This document shows, in pieces, positions 26,086 through 33,741 of a stretch of DNA of 64,000 bases. Within the stretch, counting starts at the first letter, position 1, and each line of letters starts with the position of its first letter. The translations under genes were made by a program, and so were the position numbers. The notes under the pieces were generated by a model. That model did no database searches. It saw only the letters and a program-made list of their open reading frames with translations, and was not told where the DNA came from. Source of the DNA: Gp6-AA45 sp035652075 (lineage in GTDB: Bacteria > Acidobacteriota > Vicinamibacteria > Vicinamibacterales > CAVVIG01); NCBI GenBank assembly GCA_035652075.1, contig DASREL010000015.1, positions 90,576 to 154,575 of the forward strand, given 5' to 3'.

Positions 26086-26985
26086 CTATCGCGCGCGGAC
26101 GAATTTCAACACGCGCGACCCGGTGACGACGTCACCGATCTTGCCTGGAACCGTTTCACCCACGTAAATCGATCCGTCAGCATCCACGGCGACGCCTTCC
26201 GCGAGCGTGTCGGTGATTGTGTACCGGATCGATCCATCCTTCGCGCTGCCGATGAACAACCCTTCCTTGTCGTTGTAGTCGACGACGTAGATCGTGTCGT
26301 CTGGCGCAATGAAAATGCCGCTGGGCGATCCGAACTGCGTCCACTGCTCGAGAAACGTGCCGTCCTGATCGAAAATCTGGATGCGTTTGTTCGAACGATC
26401 GCCGACGAACAAACGGCCCCGCGAATCGAACGCCATCGTGTGCGGGACGTCGAACTCACCCGGTCCGGAGCCTTTCTTCCCCCACGTCTTGATGAAGGTG
26501 CCGTCCTTCGAGAACTTCACGACGCGCGAGTTGAAGTGACCGTCGGCGACGAACACGTCGCCGTTCGGCGCGACGGCGACATCGGTCGGCCCGTTAAACG
26601 TATCTGGGCCATCGCCCGCGACCCCAGCTTTCCCGAGCGACATGAGCAAATGGAAATCGGTGTCGTACTTGAAGACCTGATGACCCTTTCCGTCACGCGC
26701 ACGCCAATCCGTCATCCACAAGTAGCCGTTGCGATCGACGCGGATGCCGTGCGGCGATCCGAACATGTTCTGCCCCCAGGTCCGCACGACGGCGCCGGCC
26801 GAGTCGAGGACGATCACCGGCGGTTCGGCGCGCGTGAACGCGTAGACGCGATCCTGTTTGTCAATCGCCATCCCCGCTGTCAGGCCCCACTTCAACCCGT
26901 CAGGGAGCTTCCCGAAATTCGGATCGATGCGGTACGGCGCATCGACGAGGGTGACAAGGAGCAGGCTAGAAAGTAGCCAGCGCAT
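26086..26985 (-). CDS. NHL-repeat beta-propeller, PAL-like
   Basis: 299 residues: signal peptide (1-16) and a six-bladed NHL propeller with repeated GxP.G.A.D..G.LYV.D blades (SPHGIRVDRNGYLWMTDWRA, TDVAVAPNGDVFVADGHFNS, HTMAFDSRGRLFVGDRSNKR). It resembles peptidyl-alpha-hydroxyglycine alpha-amidating lyase relatives in bacteria, with zinc-site-like His residues after G-x-P. Lyase activity is not assured. It overlaps the cyclase gene by 20 nt and lies 532 nt from a PHM-like copper protein. Confidence 0.8.
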   Translation of the reverse strand: MRWLLSSLLLVTLVDAPYRIDPNFGKLPDGLKWGLTAGMAIDKQDRVYAFTRAEPPVIVLDSAGAVVRTWGQNMFGSPHGIRVDRNGYLWMTDWRARDGKGHQVFKYDTDFHLLMSLGKAGVAGDGPDTFNGPTDVAVAPNGDVFVADGHFNSRVVKFSKDGTFIKTWGKKGSGPGEFDVPHTMAFDSRGRLFVGDRSNKRIQIFDQDGTFLEQWTQFGSPSGIFIAPDDTIYVVDYNDKEGLFIGSAKDGSIRYTITDTLAEGVAVDADGSIYVGETVPGKIGDVVTGSRVLKFVRAR

Positions 26986-27922
26986 TGAGAGGAAATCCTG
27001 TTCCGCCCGTCACGGGCATCGGCGCGATGGTCAACATGAACTCCCACCGATTCAGCCGCGCCGCCGTCGCGCCGAGCGATTCGAGGTCCTGGTTGTCGAG
27101 GAGGTTGATCCCCATCGCCGTGATGCAGAGCGTATGGATCGGCAGCGCTACGCCGTCCACGAGCGACGGGGTGACGTCTTCGGCCGCGTCGCTCCCGAGG
27201 AGTGCGACACCGCGCGCTTTCAACCACGGCGCCACCGACGCATGCAACCCCGCGGCGGACTGCCCGACATTCCACGGCCCGAGTTTTTCTCGTCGCGCCC
27301 ACCGTCCCGTGCGCAAGAGCAACGCGTCACCCGGTCCGATCTTGATGCCCGCTTTCTTTTCCCACGCCTCGAGATCCTCGGCATAGATCGCCGTGCCCGG
27401 CTCGAGATACTCGACGCCGCGCAGGCGCGGAATGTCGACGAGCACGCCGCGCGTGATGATGCCGTTCTTCAAATTGTCGATCCCGAGCTTCGTGCACCCT
27501 TTGTCCGTGTTGACGTCGGCGCGCGCGTAGCCGTTGTACGTCTGATCTTTGTAGAGGATGTGGCAGAGCGCGTCGATGTGGCTGTGCGCGTAGCCGTGAT
27601 ACGACACGGCGTAGCGGTCCATGTTGTTGCCGCGGAGCATCGTGTGCTCGAACGGATTGTTGTTGTCTTCGGCCCGTTCGGTAATCGGGTTGTGCGCGAG
27701 CGAGACCGACTCGCCGCTCTTCGCCAAACCGAGCGCCGCTTTCCGCTTCGCCGGCGTGATGAGGTTCACCGACCCGAGCTGATCGTCTTTGCCCCATCGT
27801 CCCCAGTTGGACACCTGACGAAAGAGCGCGTCGAATTCGTCGGCGTTTCGCGGAGCACGCGAACCGGTCGGCGCTTGAAATGCCGCCGCGAGCGCGACCA
27901 CGGCAATCCATCGCTGAATCAT
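26966..27922 (-). CDS. Cyclase family protein (kynurenine formamidase-like), secreted
   Basis: 318 residues with a signal peptide (1-17) and the PF04199 metal motif H-x3-H-x-D-x3-H in HGYAHSHIDALCHI. Conserved second-shell segments: GVLVDIPRL, GDALLLRTGRW, GLHASVAPWL. Family members hydrolyse N-formylkynurenine, isatin or related lactams and esters with Mn or Zn. Export suggests an extracellular substrate. TAGACT lies 7 nt before the ATG, which suggests leaderless transcription of this gene and the NHL gene. Confidence 0.88.
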   Translation of the reverse strand: MIQRWIAVVALAAAFQAPTGSRAPRNADEFDALFRQVSNWGRWGKDDQLGSVNLITPAKRKAALGLAKSGESVSLAHNPITERAEDNNNPFEHTMLRGNNMDRYAVSYHGYAHSHIDALCHILYKDQTYNGYARADVNTDKGCTKLGIDNLKNGIITRGVLVDIPRLRGVEYLEPGTAIYAEDLEAWEKKAGIKIGPGDALLLRTGRWARREKLGPWNVGQSAAGLHASVAPWLKARGVALLGSDAAEDVTPSLVDGVALPIHTLCITAMGINLLDNQDLESLGATAARLNRWEFMLTIAPMPVTGGTGFPLNALATF

Positions 27923-27929
27923 GCGGCCT

Positions 27930-27935
27930 AGTCTA
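27930..27935 (-). promoter_or_regulatory. -10 box, leaderless-type (cyclase gene)
   Basis: TAGACT, then 7 nt (AGGCCGC), then ATG 27922 on the minus strand. No Shine-Dalgarno sequence. Confidence 0.5.
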
Positions 27936-27961
27936 AGGGCGAACGGCTGCCGGCGTGGCGA

Positions 27962-28228
27962 TTAACCTTCGATCAGCGACTTCAACCGCGCAAGCCGCGC
28001 ATCCCAGCGTGCCGACAGCGACCACAGCGTCTCACGGCCGCGCGAGACGCTGTGCACGACGCCGGCGTCTTCCATCACGCGCAGATGCTTGGTGATCGCC
28101 TGGCGGGTGATCGGAAATTCTTCGGCGAGCTTCGTGATCGAGGTCGGCCCTTCGTCGCGGAGACGCGCCATCAGTTGCAGGCGCGTCTCGTCGCCGAGCG
28201 CGGCGAAGACCTTCGCGTGGCGCATCAT
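27962..28228 (-). CDS. ArsR-family HTH repressor
   Basis: 88 residues. ArsR-like winged helix: KVFAALGDETRLQLMARLRD, then TSITKLAEEFPITRQAITKHLRVMEDAGVV (recognition helix), and RGRETLWSLS as wing. No metal-binding Cys motif is present, as usual for ArsR proteins paired with SRPBCC partners. ATG 28228 overlaps the SRPBCC stop (ATGA). It very likely represses its own operon through the tandem palindromes upstream of the SRPBCC gene. Confidence 0.9.
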   Translation of the reverse strand: MMRHAKVFAALGDETRLQLMARLRDEGPTSITKLAEEFPITRQAITKHLRVMEDAGVVHSVSRGRETLWSLSARWDARLARLKSLIEG

Positions 28229-28719
28229 CGTGCCAGGTACTTCGCGATGAGCGTCGTCTGCATCGCCCAGCCGCCGTCGTTCATCGCGAACGCCTGCGCC
28301 CGCCGGTCGGCCGGGATGCCGCTGAACCCGGATTCGGTGACGCGCAGCCTGACCCCGCCCGCGACTTCCTCGAGCGTGAACTCGACGAGCGTTGTCGGCT
28401 CGCGTGAGTAATCGCGGCCCTCGTCGATCGCATACGGATGCCAGCGGAACGAGAACAGCCGTGTCGGCTCGATCCGCTCGACGTAGATGTCGAACGTCTT
28501 GCCTTCGTGCGGCTTCTGGGCGGCAGCAACGGTCGCGTCGACGGTCGTCGGCGTGATGGCACAGCGAATCGTCGCGCCGGGCGTGAACGGCTGGCCGACG
28601 CGGACGCCGAACCATCGGCCGAACTGCACGTGGTCGGTCAACGCCGCCCACACCGTGGCGAGGGGCGCCTTCAGGTCGATCTGCTTTTCGATCCGATCCG
28701 GCGTATCGTCAGTCATCAT
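28225..28719 (-). CDS. SRPBCC (AHSA1-like) domain protein
   Basis: 164 residues from ATG 28719 (ATG 28716 follows directly). Typical AHSA1/START fold: IEKQIDLKAPLATVWAALTD, FGRWFGV, PFTPGATIRCAIT, FSFRWHPYA, TLVEFTLEEVAGGVRLRVTE, ending WAMQTTLIAKYLA. Such proteins bind hydrophobic ligands and are often encoded with an ArsR repressor that responds to a ligand. A longer reading frame to 28749 is rejected because it would run through the promoter and operators. Confidence 0.88.
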   Translation of the reverse strand: MMTDDTPDRIEKQIDLKAPLATVWAALTDHVQFGRWFGVRVGQPFTPGATIRCAITPTTVDATVAAAQKPHEGKTFDIYVERIEPTRLFSFRWHPYAIDEGRDYSREPTTLVEFTLEEVAGGVRLRVTESGFSGIPADRRAQAFAMNDGGWAMQTTLIAKYLAR

Positions 28720-28768
28720 GCAACCTCTTGGTTGCATGATATTACGCAACCTATTGGTTGCGTGTCAA
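28715..28768 (-). promoter_or_regulatory. Sigma70 promoter with two operator palindromes (SRPBCC/ArsR operon)
   Basis: Minus-strand TTGACA (28768-28763), an 18-nt spacer, and TAATAT (28744-28739). The spacer is almost wholly operator 2, with perfect arms ACGCAACC/GGTTGCGT (28744-28763). Operator 1, with 11-nt arms ATCATGCAACC/GGTTGCATGAT around TCTT (28715-28740), covers the start site and both candidate ATGs. Palindrome centres are 26 bp apart. Binding would block both polymerase and translation start, which fits tight autorepression by the ArsR product. Confidence 0.8.
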
Positions 28769-29749
28769 CCCGGCCTGGGCGCACTCGTCGACGACGGTCA
28801 AGTATCGTTGAACGGCCTCCTTGCCGATCACGTACGGATTGGGATCCCCCGGCTTGCGCGCGAGCACTAGCGGTAGCTTCGTCTTCGACCCGTCGAAGAT
28901 GGTGTGATTCGAGATCAGCACGTCGGCACCCGCTTTCGCGGCGATCTCTTTGAACCGGCGCGCCGAGTCGCTGTACGTCCTGAACCAGAAACTCTCGGGC
29001 CGTTCCGGCGTGTAGTACGGGGCCGAGTTCGCCATCCAGTTGAACGCGGTCCCTCCCCACGTCGCGACGACGTGCGGCGTGCCGTGGTCGGTCACGGGAA
29101 AGATGGTCGACAGCGTGCCGAGCGTGTGACCGGCTGTGTTGTACATCGTGACGGTCGTGTCGCCGAGGGTGAGTTTCTGGCCGTCGGTCACGACCATATC
29201 GCGCCTCGGTTTGCTGCCGTTCGAACGATCGAGCAGATCCCAGTCGGCCGCGGTCAGCAGGACATGCGCGTTGAACTTGTCCTGCAGGTACTTCGCGCCG
29301 CCGGAATGATCGCCGTGTCCGTGACTGATGATGACGTACTTGATCTGCGCCGGATCGAGGCCCAGTTTGCGCAGGCCGCCCGCCACTTCGTCGTCGACCG
29401 AGTAATCGAAGATCGCATCGATCAGAATCAACCCGTCCGACGTCTTGATCGCCCACACCGAATACTCTGTTTGACCGAGGAAGTACAAGTTGTCGAAGAC
29501 CTGCACCGGCTCGGCGTGCCACGTGTCGCGCACCGGCGGACCTGGCGGCCGTGGGTTGGCGCCGCGCGCCGGACGAGGTTCCGGCGGCGTCTTCGGCACG
29601 GCTTCCGTGCAGATCCGATTGAACACGCCGGCGAAGTCGGCGCCGGCGGCTGCTCTCGCCGCGTCAATATGCTTCTGACTGGTTGACTGTGCTGCGACAA
29701 TCGCGGATGCGACGCTCGCGGCCAACGCGAGTACGATCAGCTTCTTCAT
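28751..29749 (-). CDS. MBL-fold metallohydrolase, subclass B3-like, secreted
   Basis: 332 residues from ATG 29749: signal peptide (1-20), Pro-rich stretch (50-73), then a metallo-beta-lactamase fold with H143-G-H145-G-D147-H148 (SHGHGDHSGG) and TAGHTLGT. The absence of a Cys ligand and the H-x-H-x-DH pattern put it with subclass B3 relatives. It could be a beta-lactamase or another lactonase/hydrolase; this cannot be decided from sequence. The 3' end lies inside operator 2 of the SRPBCC operon. TATACT is 7 nt before the ATG. Confidence 0.85.
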   Translation of the reverse strand: MKKLIVLALAASVASAIVAAQSTSQKHIDAARAAAGADFAGVFNRICTEAVPKTPPEPRPARGANPRPPGPPVRDTWHAEPVQVFDNLYFLGQTEYSVWAIKTSDGLILIDAIFDYSVDDEVAGGLRKLGLDPAQIKYVIISHGHGDHSGGAKYLQDKFNAHVLLTAADWDLLDRSNGSKPRRDMVVTDGQKLTLGDTTVTMYNTAGHTLGTLSTIFPVTDHGTPHVVATWGGTAFNWMANSAPYYTPERPESFWFRTYSDSARRFKEIAAKAGADVLISNHTIFDGSKTKLPLVLARKPGDPNPYVIGKEAVQRYLTVVDECAQAGLTRNQ

Positions 29750-29756
29750 GCGGCGA

Positions 29757-29762
29757 AGTATA
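29757..29762 (-). promoter_or_regulatory. -10 box, leaderless-type (MBL gene)
   Basis: TATACT, 7 nt (TCGCCGC), ATG 29749 on the minus strand. The box touches the start codon of the divergent GNAT gene (ATG 29762). A near-identical stretch (TATAGT then TCGCCGT, ATG) precedes the gene at 36598. Confidence 0.55.
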
Positions 29763-30609
29763 TGACCATTCGACAACTGACGACGTCGGACTATCCGGCC
29801 CTCGAACAATTCCTCGTCAGACATCGCGACAGTTCGATGTTCCTGCGCGCGAACTCGCGCCGGGGCGGTCTCGAGTACGAGGGCAAAGTATTTCAGGCGA
29901 CCTACGCCGCGGCGCTTGACGACGGCCACATCGTCGGCGTCGCTGGGCACTGCTGGAACGGCATGATGCTTCTGCAGGCGCCCGAGCAGGCCGCGGCCGT
30001 GGCGAAACGGTGCGTCGAGATCTCCGGACGTCCGGTCACCGGATTCGCCGGTCCCCTGCGACACGTTCGTGATGCCCAGGTCGCGTTGGGTTTCGCCGAC
30101 ACCGCCGCCGCGGCCGACAAGCACGAGTCCTTGTACGCGCTGGATCTGACGACGTTCCAAGTGCCGTCGCAGTTCGCGGACGCGGTCGCCCGCTGCCGGG
30201 CACCGCGGCCAGAGGAGTACCCGCTCCTGCGCGACTGGCGCTCGCCTACGACATCGAGATCCTCGGCGGAAAAGACGACGACGCGCATCGACAGAACGCG
30301 GCGCAGTTTCTTGACGCGCAGATTGCGGAAGGCAACGCGTGGGTGTACGTGGAGAATGGCGTGCCGCTGTCGCTGTCTGCTTTCAACGCGACATTGCCCG
30401 ATATCGTGCAGCTCGGAGGCATCTACACGCCGCCGGACGTCCGCGGCCGCCACTACGCGAAAATTTCCGTGGCGGCATCCCTCGTTGCGGCACGCGAGCG
30501 CGGCGCGACGCGCGCCGTGCTGTTCACGAACAGTCCGAGCGCGGAGCGCACATATACCGCACTCGGTTTCGCACGCATCGGCGATTACGCACTCGTCCTC
30601 GGCCTGTGA
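29762..30609 (+). pseudogene. GNAT acetyltransferase gene with frameshift
   Basis: The N-terminal half (TIRQLTTSDYPALEQFLVRH to EEYPLLRDWR) reads in one frame to about 30240. The protein then continues in the -1 frame (LAYDIEILGG...) through a GNAT core with GIYTPPDVRGRHYAKISVAA (acetyl-CoA loop) and the C-terminal YTALGFARIGDY, ending at TGA 30607-30609. Restoring one G near 30238-30241 (TGGCG-CTCGCC) gives one continuous protein of about 282 residues. It is either a recent pseudogene or an assembly error; both halves otherwise look under selection. Confidence 0.8.
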
Positions 30610-30663
30610 GGTTTCGTTTCTAGCCGATTCGGTTCGATTTGAGTCTCTATTCAGGCCGAGTTA

Positions 30664-33600
30664 TTGTCGGCGGACGTGCACGCACTTCTACTCATTGCTC
30701 TGGCCTGGGCGCAAGTGGCGGCCGGCGAAATCACCGGCATCGTCAAGGATCAGGCGGGCGCGACCGTTCCGGGTGCGACCGTGACCATCACTCGGACGGA
30801 CACCAACACGCGACGCATCGCCGTCTCCACGGCTGACGGAATTTACGTCGCGAGCCTCGCGCCGGGTGAGTATCGCGTCGACGTCGAGCTCGCGGGCTTC
30901 ACACCGGTACGCCGCGAACGCATTCACGTGTCGACCGGCGAAAAAGTTCGCGTCGATTTCACGCTGAGCGTCGGCAGCGTGCGCGAGCGGATCACGGTCG
31001 TCGGCGATGCACCTGCACTTCGTGCCGAAACGCCGAGCCTCGGCACGGTGATCGCACAGCAAGACGTCGAACAGCTTCCGCTGAACGGCCGGACGTTCAT
31101 CAACCTGGCGGCGCTTGCGCCGGGGGTGGCGCTGCCGCCCAACTCGCAGCTGCCGCGGATCAACGGCGGGCGGCCGCGCACGAACGAATACTTGTTCGAC
31201 GGCATTTCGGTTCTCCAACCGGAGCCGGGACAGGTCACATACTTCCCGATTGTCGACGCCATTCAGGAATTCAAAATCGAGAGCAACAGTCCGCCGGCAG
31301 AATTCGGCCGATTCAACGGCGGCGTCGTGAACCTGACGACGAAGAGCGGCTCGAACGCGCTGCACGGCGACGGATTCGAATTCCTGCGCAGCGAAGCGCT
31401 GAACGCGCGCAACTTCTTTCAGTCGACGCTTCCTGACAAGCCGCTCTATCGCCGGAACCAGTTCGGTGGAACTCTTGGCGGACCAATCGTGCACGATCGG
31501 TCATTCTTCTTCGTCGACTACCAGGGACAGCGTCAGTCAATCGGGAGGACCGTGACGTCGACGGTACCGACGCTCGCGCAACGGCAAGGGATCTTCCCGA
31601 CGTTCACGATCGCGGCGTCGCGCATCGATCCGGCCGCCGCGTCGTTACTCGAACGGTATCCGCTGCCGACGACGACCGCGGAGGCGAACAACTACAGCCG
31701 TACCGATAACGACGTCGACAATCAAGATCAGGGCGACGTGCGGATCGACCACAAGTTTGCGGCGAACCGCGACTCGGTGTTTGCACGGCTCACCTATGTT
31801 CGCGACCGCGCGGTGCCGGTGACGCCGCTCCCCGACGGCAGCGGGGTGACGACGGGCACGCTCGGCCCGCAAGACACGAGCGCGTGGGCATTCGCCTCGA
31901 ATTACCAGCACGTCTTCAGCGCCACCGTTCTCAACGAAATTCGCGTCGGCGACACACGCCGGACCGTGCAGCGCTCGGCCGTGCAGATGCCGACGTACGT
32001 CATCAGCGGACTCCAGCAGTTGGGATCACCGCCGAACACGCAGTCAGACTTCAACACGGGCGTGTCCGAAGTCGCCGATTCTCTCTCGTGGATCAAAGGG
32101 CGCCATGCGCTGAAACTCGGGCTCGATTGGCGGTGGGAGCGGCTCAACGTCGTCCAGCCACCGTCGCCGTACGGCTCGTACTCGTTCACCGGCGTCTTCA
32201 CCGGCATTCCGCTGGCGGATTTTCTTCTCGGCGATGTCCAGCAGTTCTCCATCGACGTGCAGACGAAGCCGATTCAGGAACGCGCCCACTGGCAGGAATA
32301 CTTCATCCAGGACGACTGGAAGGTGTCGGATCGACTGACGATTAATCCTGGGATGCGATACACGCTCAACTTTCCGTCGACGGAGATCAACGGGCAGACG
32401 GCCGTGTTCAATCTGCAGACGCAGCTGCTCGAATATCCCGGCGCCAATCCGGTGCGGCCGCTGAAGAAAAACAATTTCGGTCCGCGGCTCGGCGGCGTGT
32501 ATCGCATCACGGACAAGACGATCGCGAGCGCAGGATATGGGCTTGTGTGGATCGAAATGGCAGGCATCACGACGCCGTTTACGACGCCGACGTTTCCGTT
32601 TTTGCAGACGGTCACCCAGCGCGCGCTCGACACGATCACTCCGGCATTTGAGCTGGCGGCTGGGCCGACCGTCGCTCCCTTGTCGCCGACGCCGACCGCC
32701 GGTCTCGGCCAGGGCGTCTTCGCGGTCGACAGCACCCTCGGCTCCGGCTACGTGCAGCAGTGGAACGCCTCGTGGCAACGCGAGCTGACCACGAACACGA
32801 CGCTCGAGATCGCGTATGTCGGATCGAACATCACGCACGTCGGGATCCCCGACACGAACCTGAATCAGCTCACCGCCGCGCAACTCGCGCAGGGTGCGTC
32901 GCTGCTGACCCGCGTGCCGAACCCCTACTTCGGCATCGTCCCCCGCTCGTCATCGCTTGGCGATCCGACAATCCCGCTCGCGCAGCTGTTGAAACCGTTT
33001 CCTGAGTACACGACGGTCAGCCTGTATCGCAACAACGTCGGCACGACGCGCTATCAGGGAGTCGAGGTGAGCGTTCGTCAGCGGCTCTCGCATGGACTGA
33101 CGTATTCGGCGGCATACACGCGGTCGAAGCTCCTCGACGACGCTTCGTCGGTGTTCGATGCGTCGATCCTGACCGGACCGATTGCCAACTACCCGGTCGC
33201 CGACAGCTTCAACCGCTCGCTCGAACGCGATTACTCGAGCGGCGACATCCCGCACTACTTCGCCGCGTCGCTCGTGTGGGATTTGCCGGCGCATCTGCGC
33301 GGGTGGCAGCTGGCTGCATTCGCGACGTTGCAGTCGGGCGTTCCGATCGCGGTGACGCAGGCGACGAACTTCGACGCGTTCGCAGGTTTCGGCACACAGC
33401 GTCCGAATCTCGTCGGCGATCCGACGCTGCCGGCGGATCAGCGGACCGCGCAGCACTGGTTCAATACCGCTGCGTTCGCGATCGCGCCGCAATTCACGCT
33501 CGGATCGGCGTCGCGTAATCCTGTCCGAGGACCGTCGTACCGCGATGTCGATCTGGCACTGACGCGGCGATTCGCCGTCGGACACAGTCAGCAGATCGAA

Positions 33601-33741
33601 GCGCGCGCTGAGATCTTCAACCTGCTCAACACGCCAAACCTCGGCGCGCCAAACGCCGTCGCCGGCGCCGCAAGTTTCGGAACAATTACGACGGCGCTCG
33701 ATCCGCGCGTGATCCAGCTCGCGACGAAATTCATCTTCTAG
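30664..33741 (+). CDS. TonB-dependent receptor, Oar-like with CarboxypepD_reg domain
   Basis: 1025 residues (TTG 30664; GTG 30676 is an equally good start and leaves a compact signal peptide). Order: signal (to about 20), carboxypeptidase-regulatory-like domain (GEITGIVKDQAGATVPGATV, about 20-105), plug (QDVEQLPLNGRTFINLAALA, then RPRTNEYLFDGI), and an outer-membrane beta-barrel ending in Phe (IQLATKFIF). This is the large Oar-like receptor type abundant in Acidobacteriota, taking up oligosaccharides or peptides with TonB energy. A tonB-like gene lies 3.4 kb downstream. Confidence 0.92.
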   Translation: MSADVHALLLIALAWAQVAAGEITGIVKDQAGATVPGATVTITRTDTNTRRIAVSTADGIYVASLAPGEYRVDVELAGFTPVRRERIHVSTGEKVRVDFTLSVGSVRERITVVGDAPALRAETPSLGTVIAQQDVEQLPLNGRTFINLAALAPGVALPPNSQLPRINGGRPRTNEYLFDGISVLQPEPGQVTYFPIVDAIQEFKIESNSPPAEFGRFNGGVVNLTTKSGSNALHGDGFEFLRSEALNARNFFQSTLPDKPLYRRNQFGGTLGGPIVHDRSFFFVDYQGQRQSIGRTVTSTVPTLAQRQGIFPTFTIAASRIDPAAASLLERYPLPTTTAEANNYSRTDNDVDNQDQGDVRIDHKFAANRDSVFARLTYVRDRAVPVTPLPDGSGVTTGTLGPQDTSAWAFASNYQHVFSATVLNEIRVGDTRRTVQRSAVQMPTYVISGLQQLGSPPNTQSDFNTGVSEVADSLSWIKGRHALKLGLDWRWERLNVVQPPSPYGSYSFTGVFTGIPLADFLLGDVQQFSIDVQTKPIQERAHWQEYFIQDDWKVSDRLTINPGMRYTLNFPSTEINGQTAVFNLQTQLLEYPGANPVRPLKKNNFGPRLGGVYRITDKTIASAGYGLVWIEMAGITTPFTTPTFPFLQTVTQRALDTITPAFELAAGPTVAPLSPTPTAGLGQGVFAVDSTLGSGYVQQWNASWQRELTTNTTLEIAYVGSNITHVGIPDTNLNQLTAAQLAQGASLLTRVPNPYFGIVPRSSSLGDPTIPLAQLLKPFPEYTTVSLYRNNVGTTRYQGVEVSVRQRLSHGLTYSAAYTRSKLLDDASSVFDASILTGPIANYPVADSFNRSLERDYSSGDIPHYFAASLVWDLPAHLRGWQLAAFATLQSGVPIAVTQATNFDAFAGFGTQRPNLVGDPTLPADQRTAQHWFNTAAFAIAPQFTLGSASRNPVRGPSYRDVDLALTRRFAVGHSQQIEARAEIFNLLNTPNLGAPNAVAGAASFGTITTALDPRVIQLATKFIF

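Noticed and set aside
28751..30160. N-terminal extension of the MBL protein to 30160
   Set aside because: The extension is antisense to the GNAT gene, and a clear signal peptide and -10 box mark ATG 29749 as the start.
29762..30609. Programmed ribosomal frameshift in the GNAT gene
   Set aside because: No slippery heptamer or downstream stimulatory structure is seen at the junction. A one-base deletion explains it.
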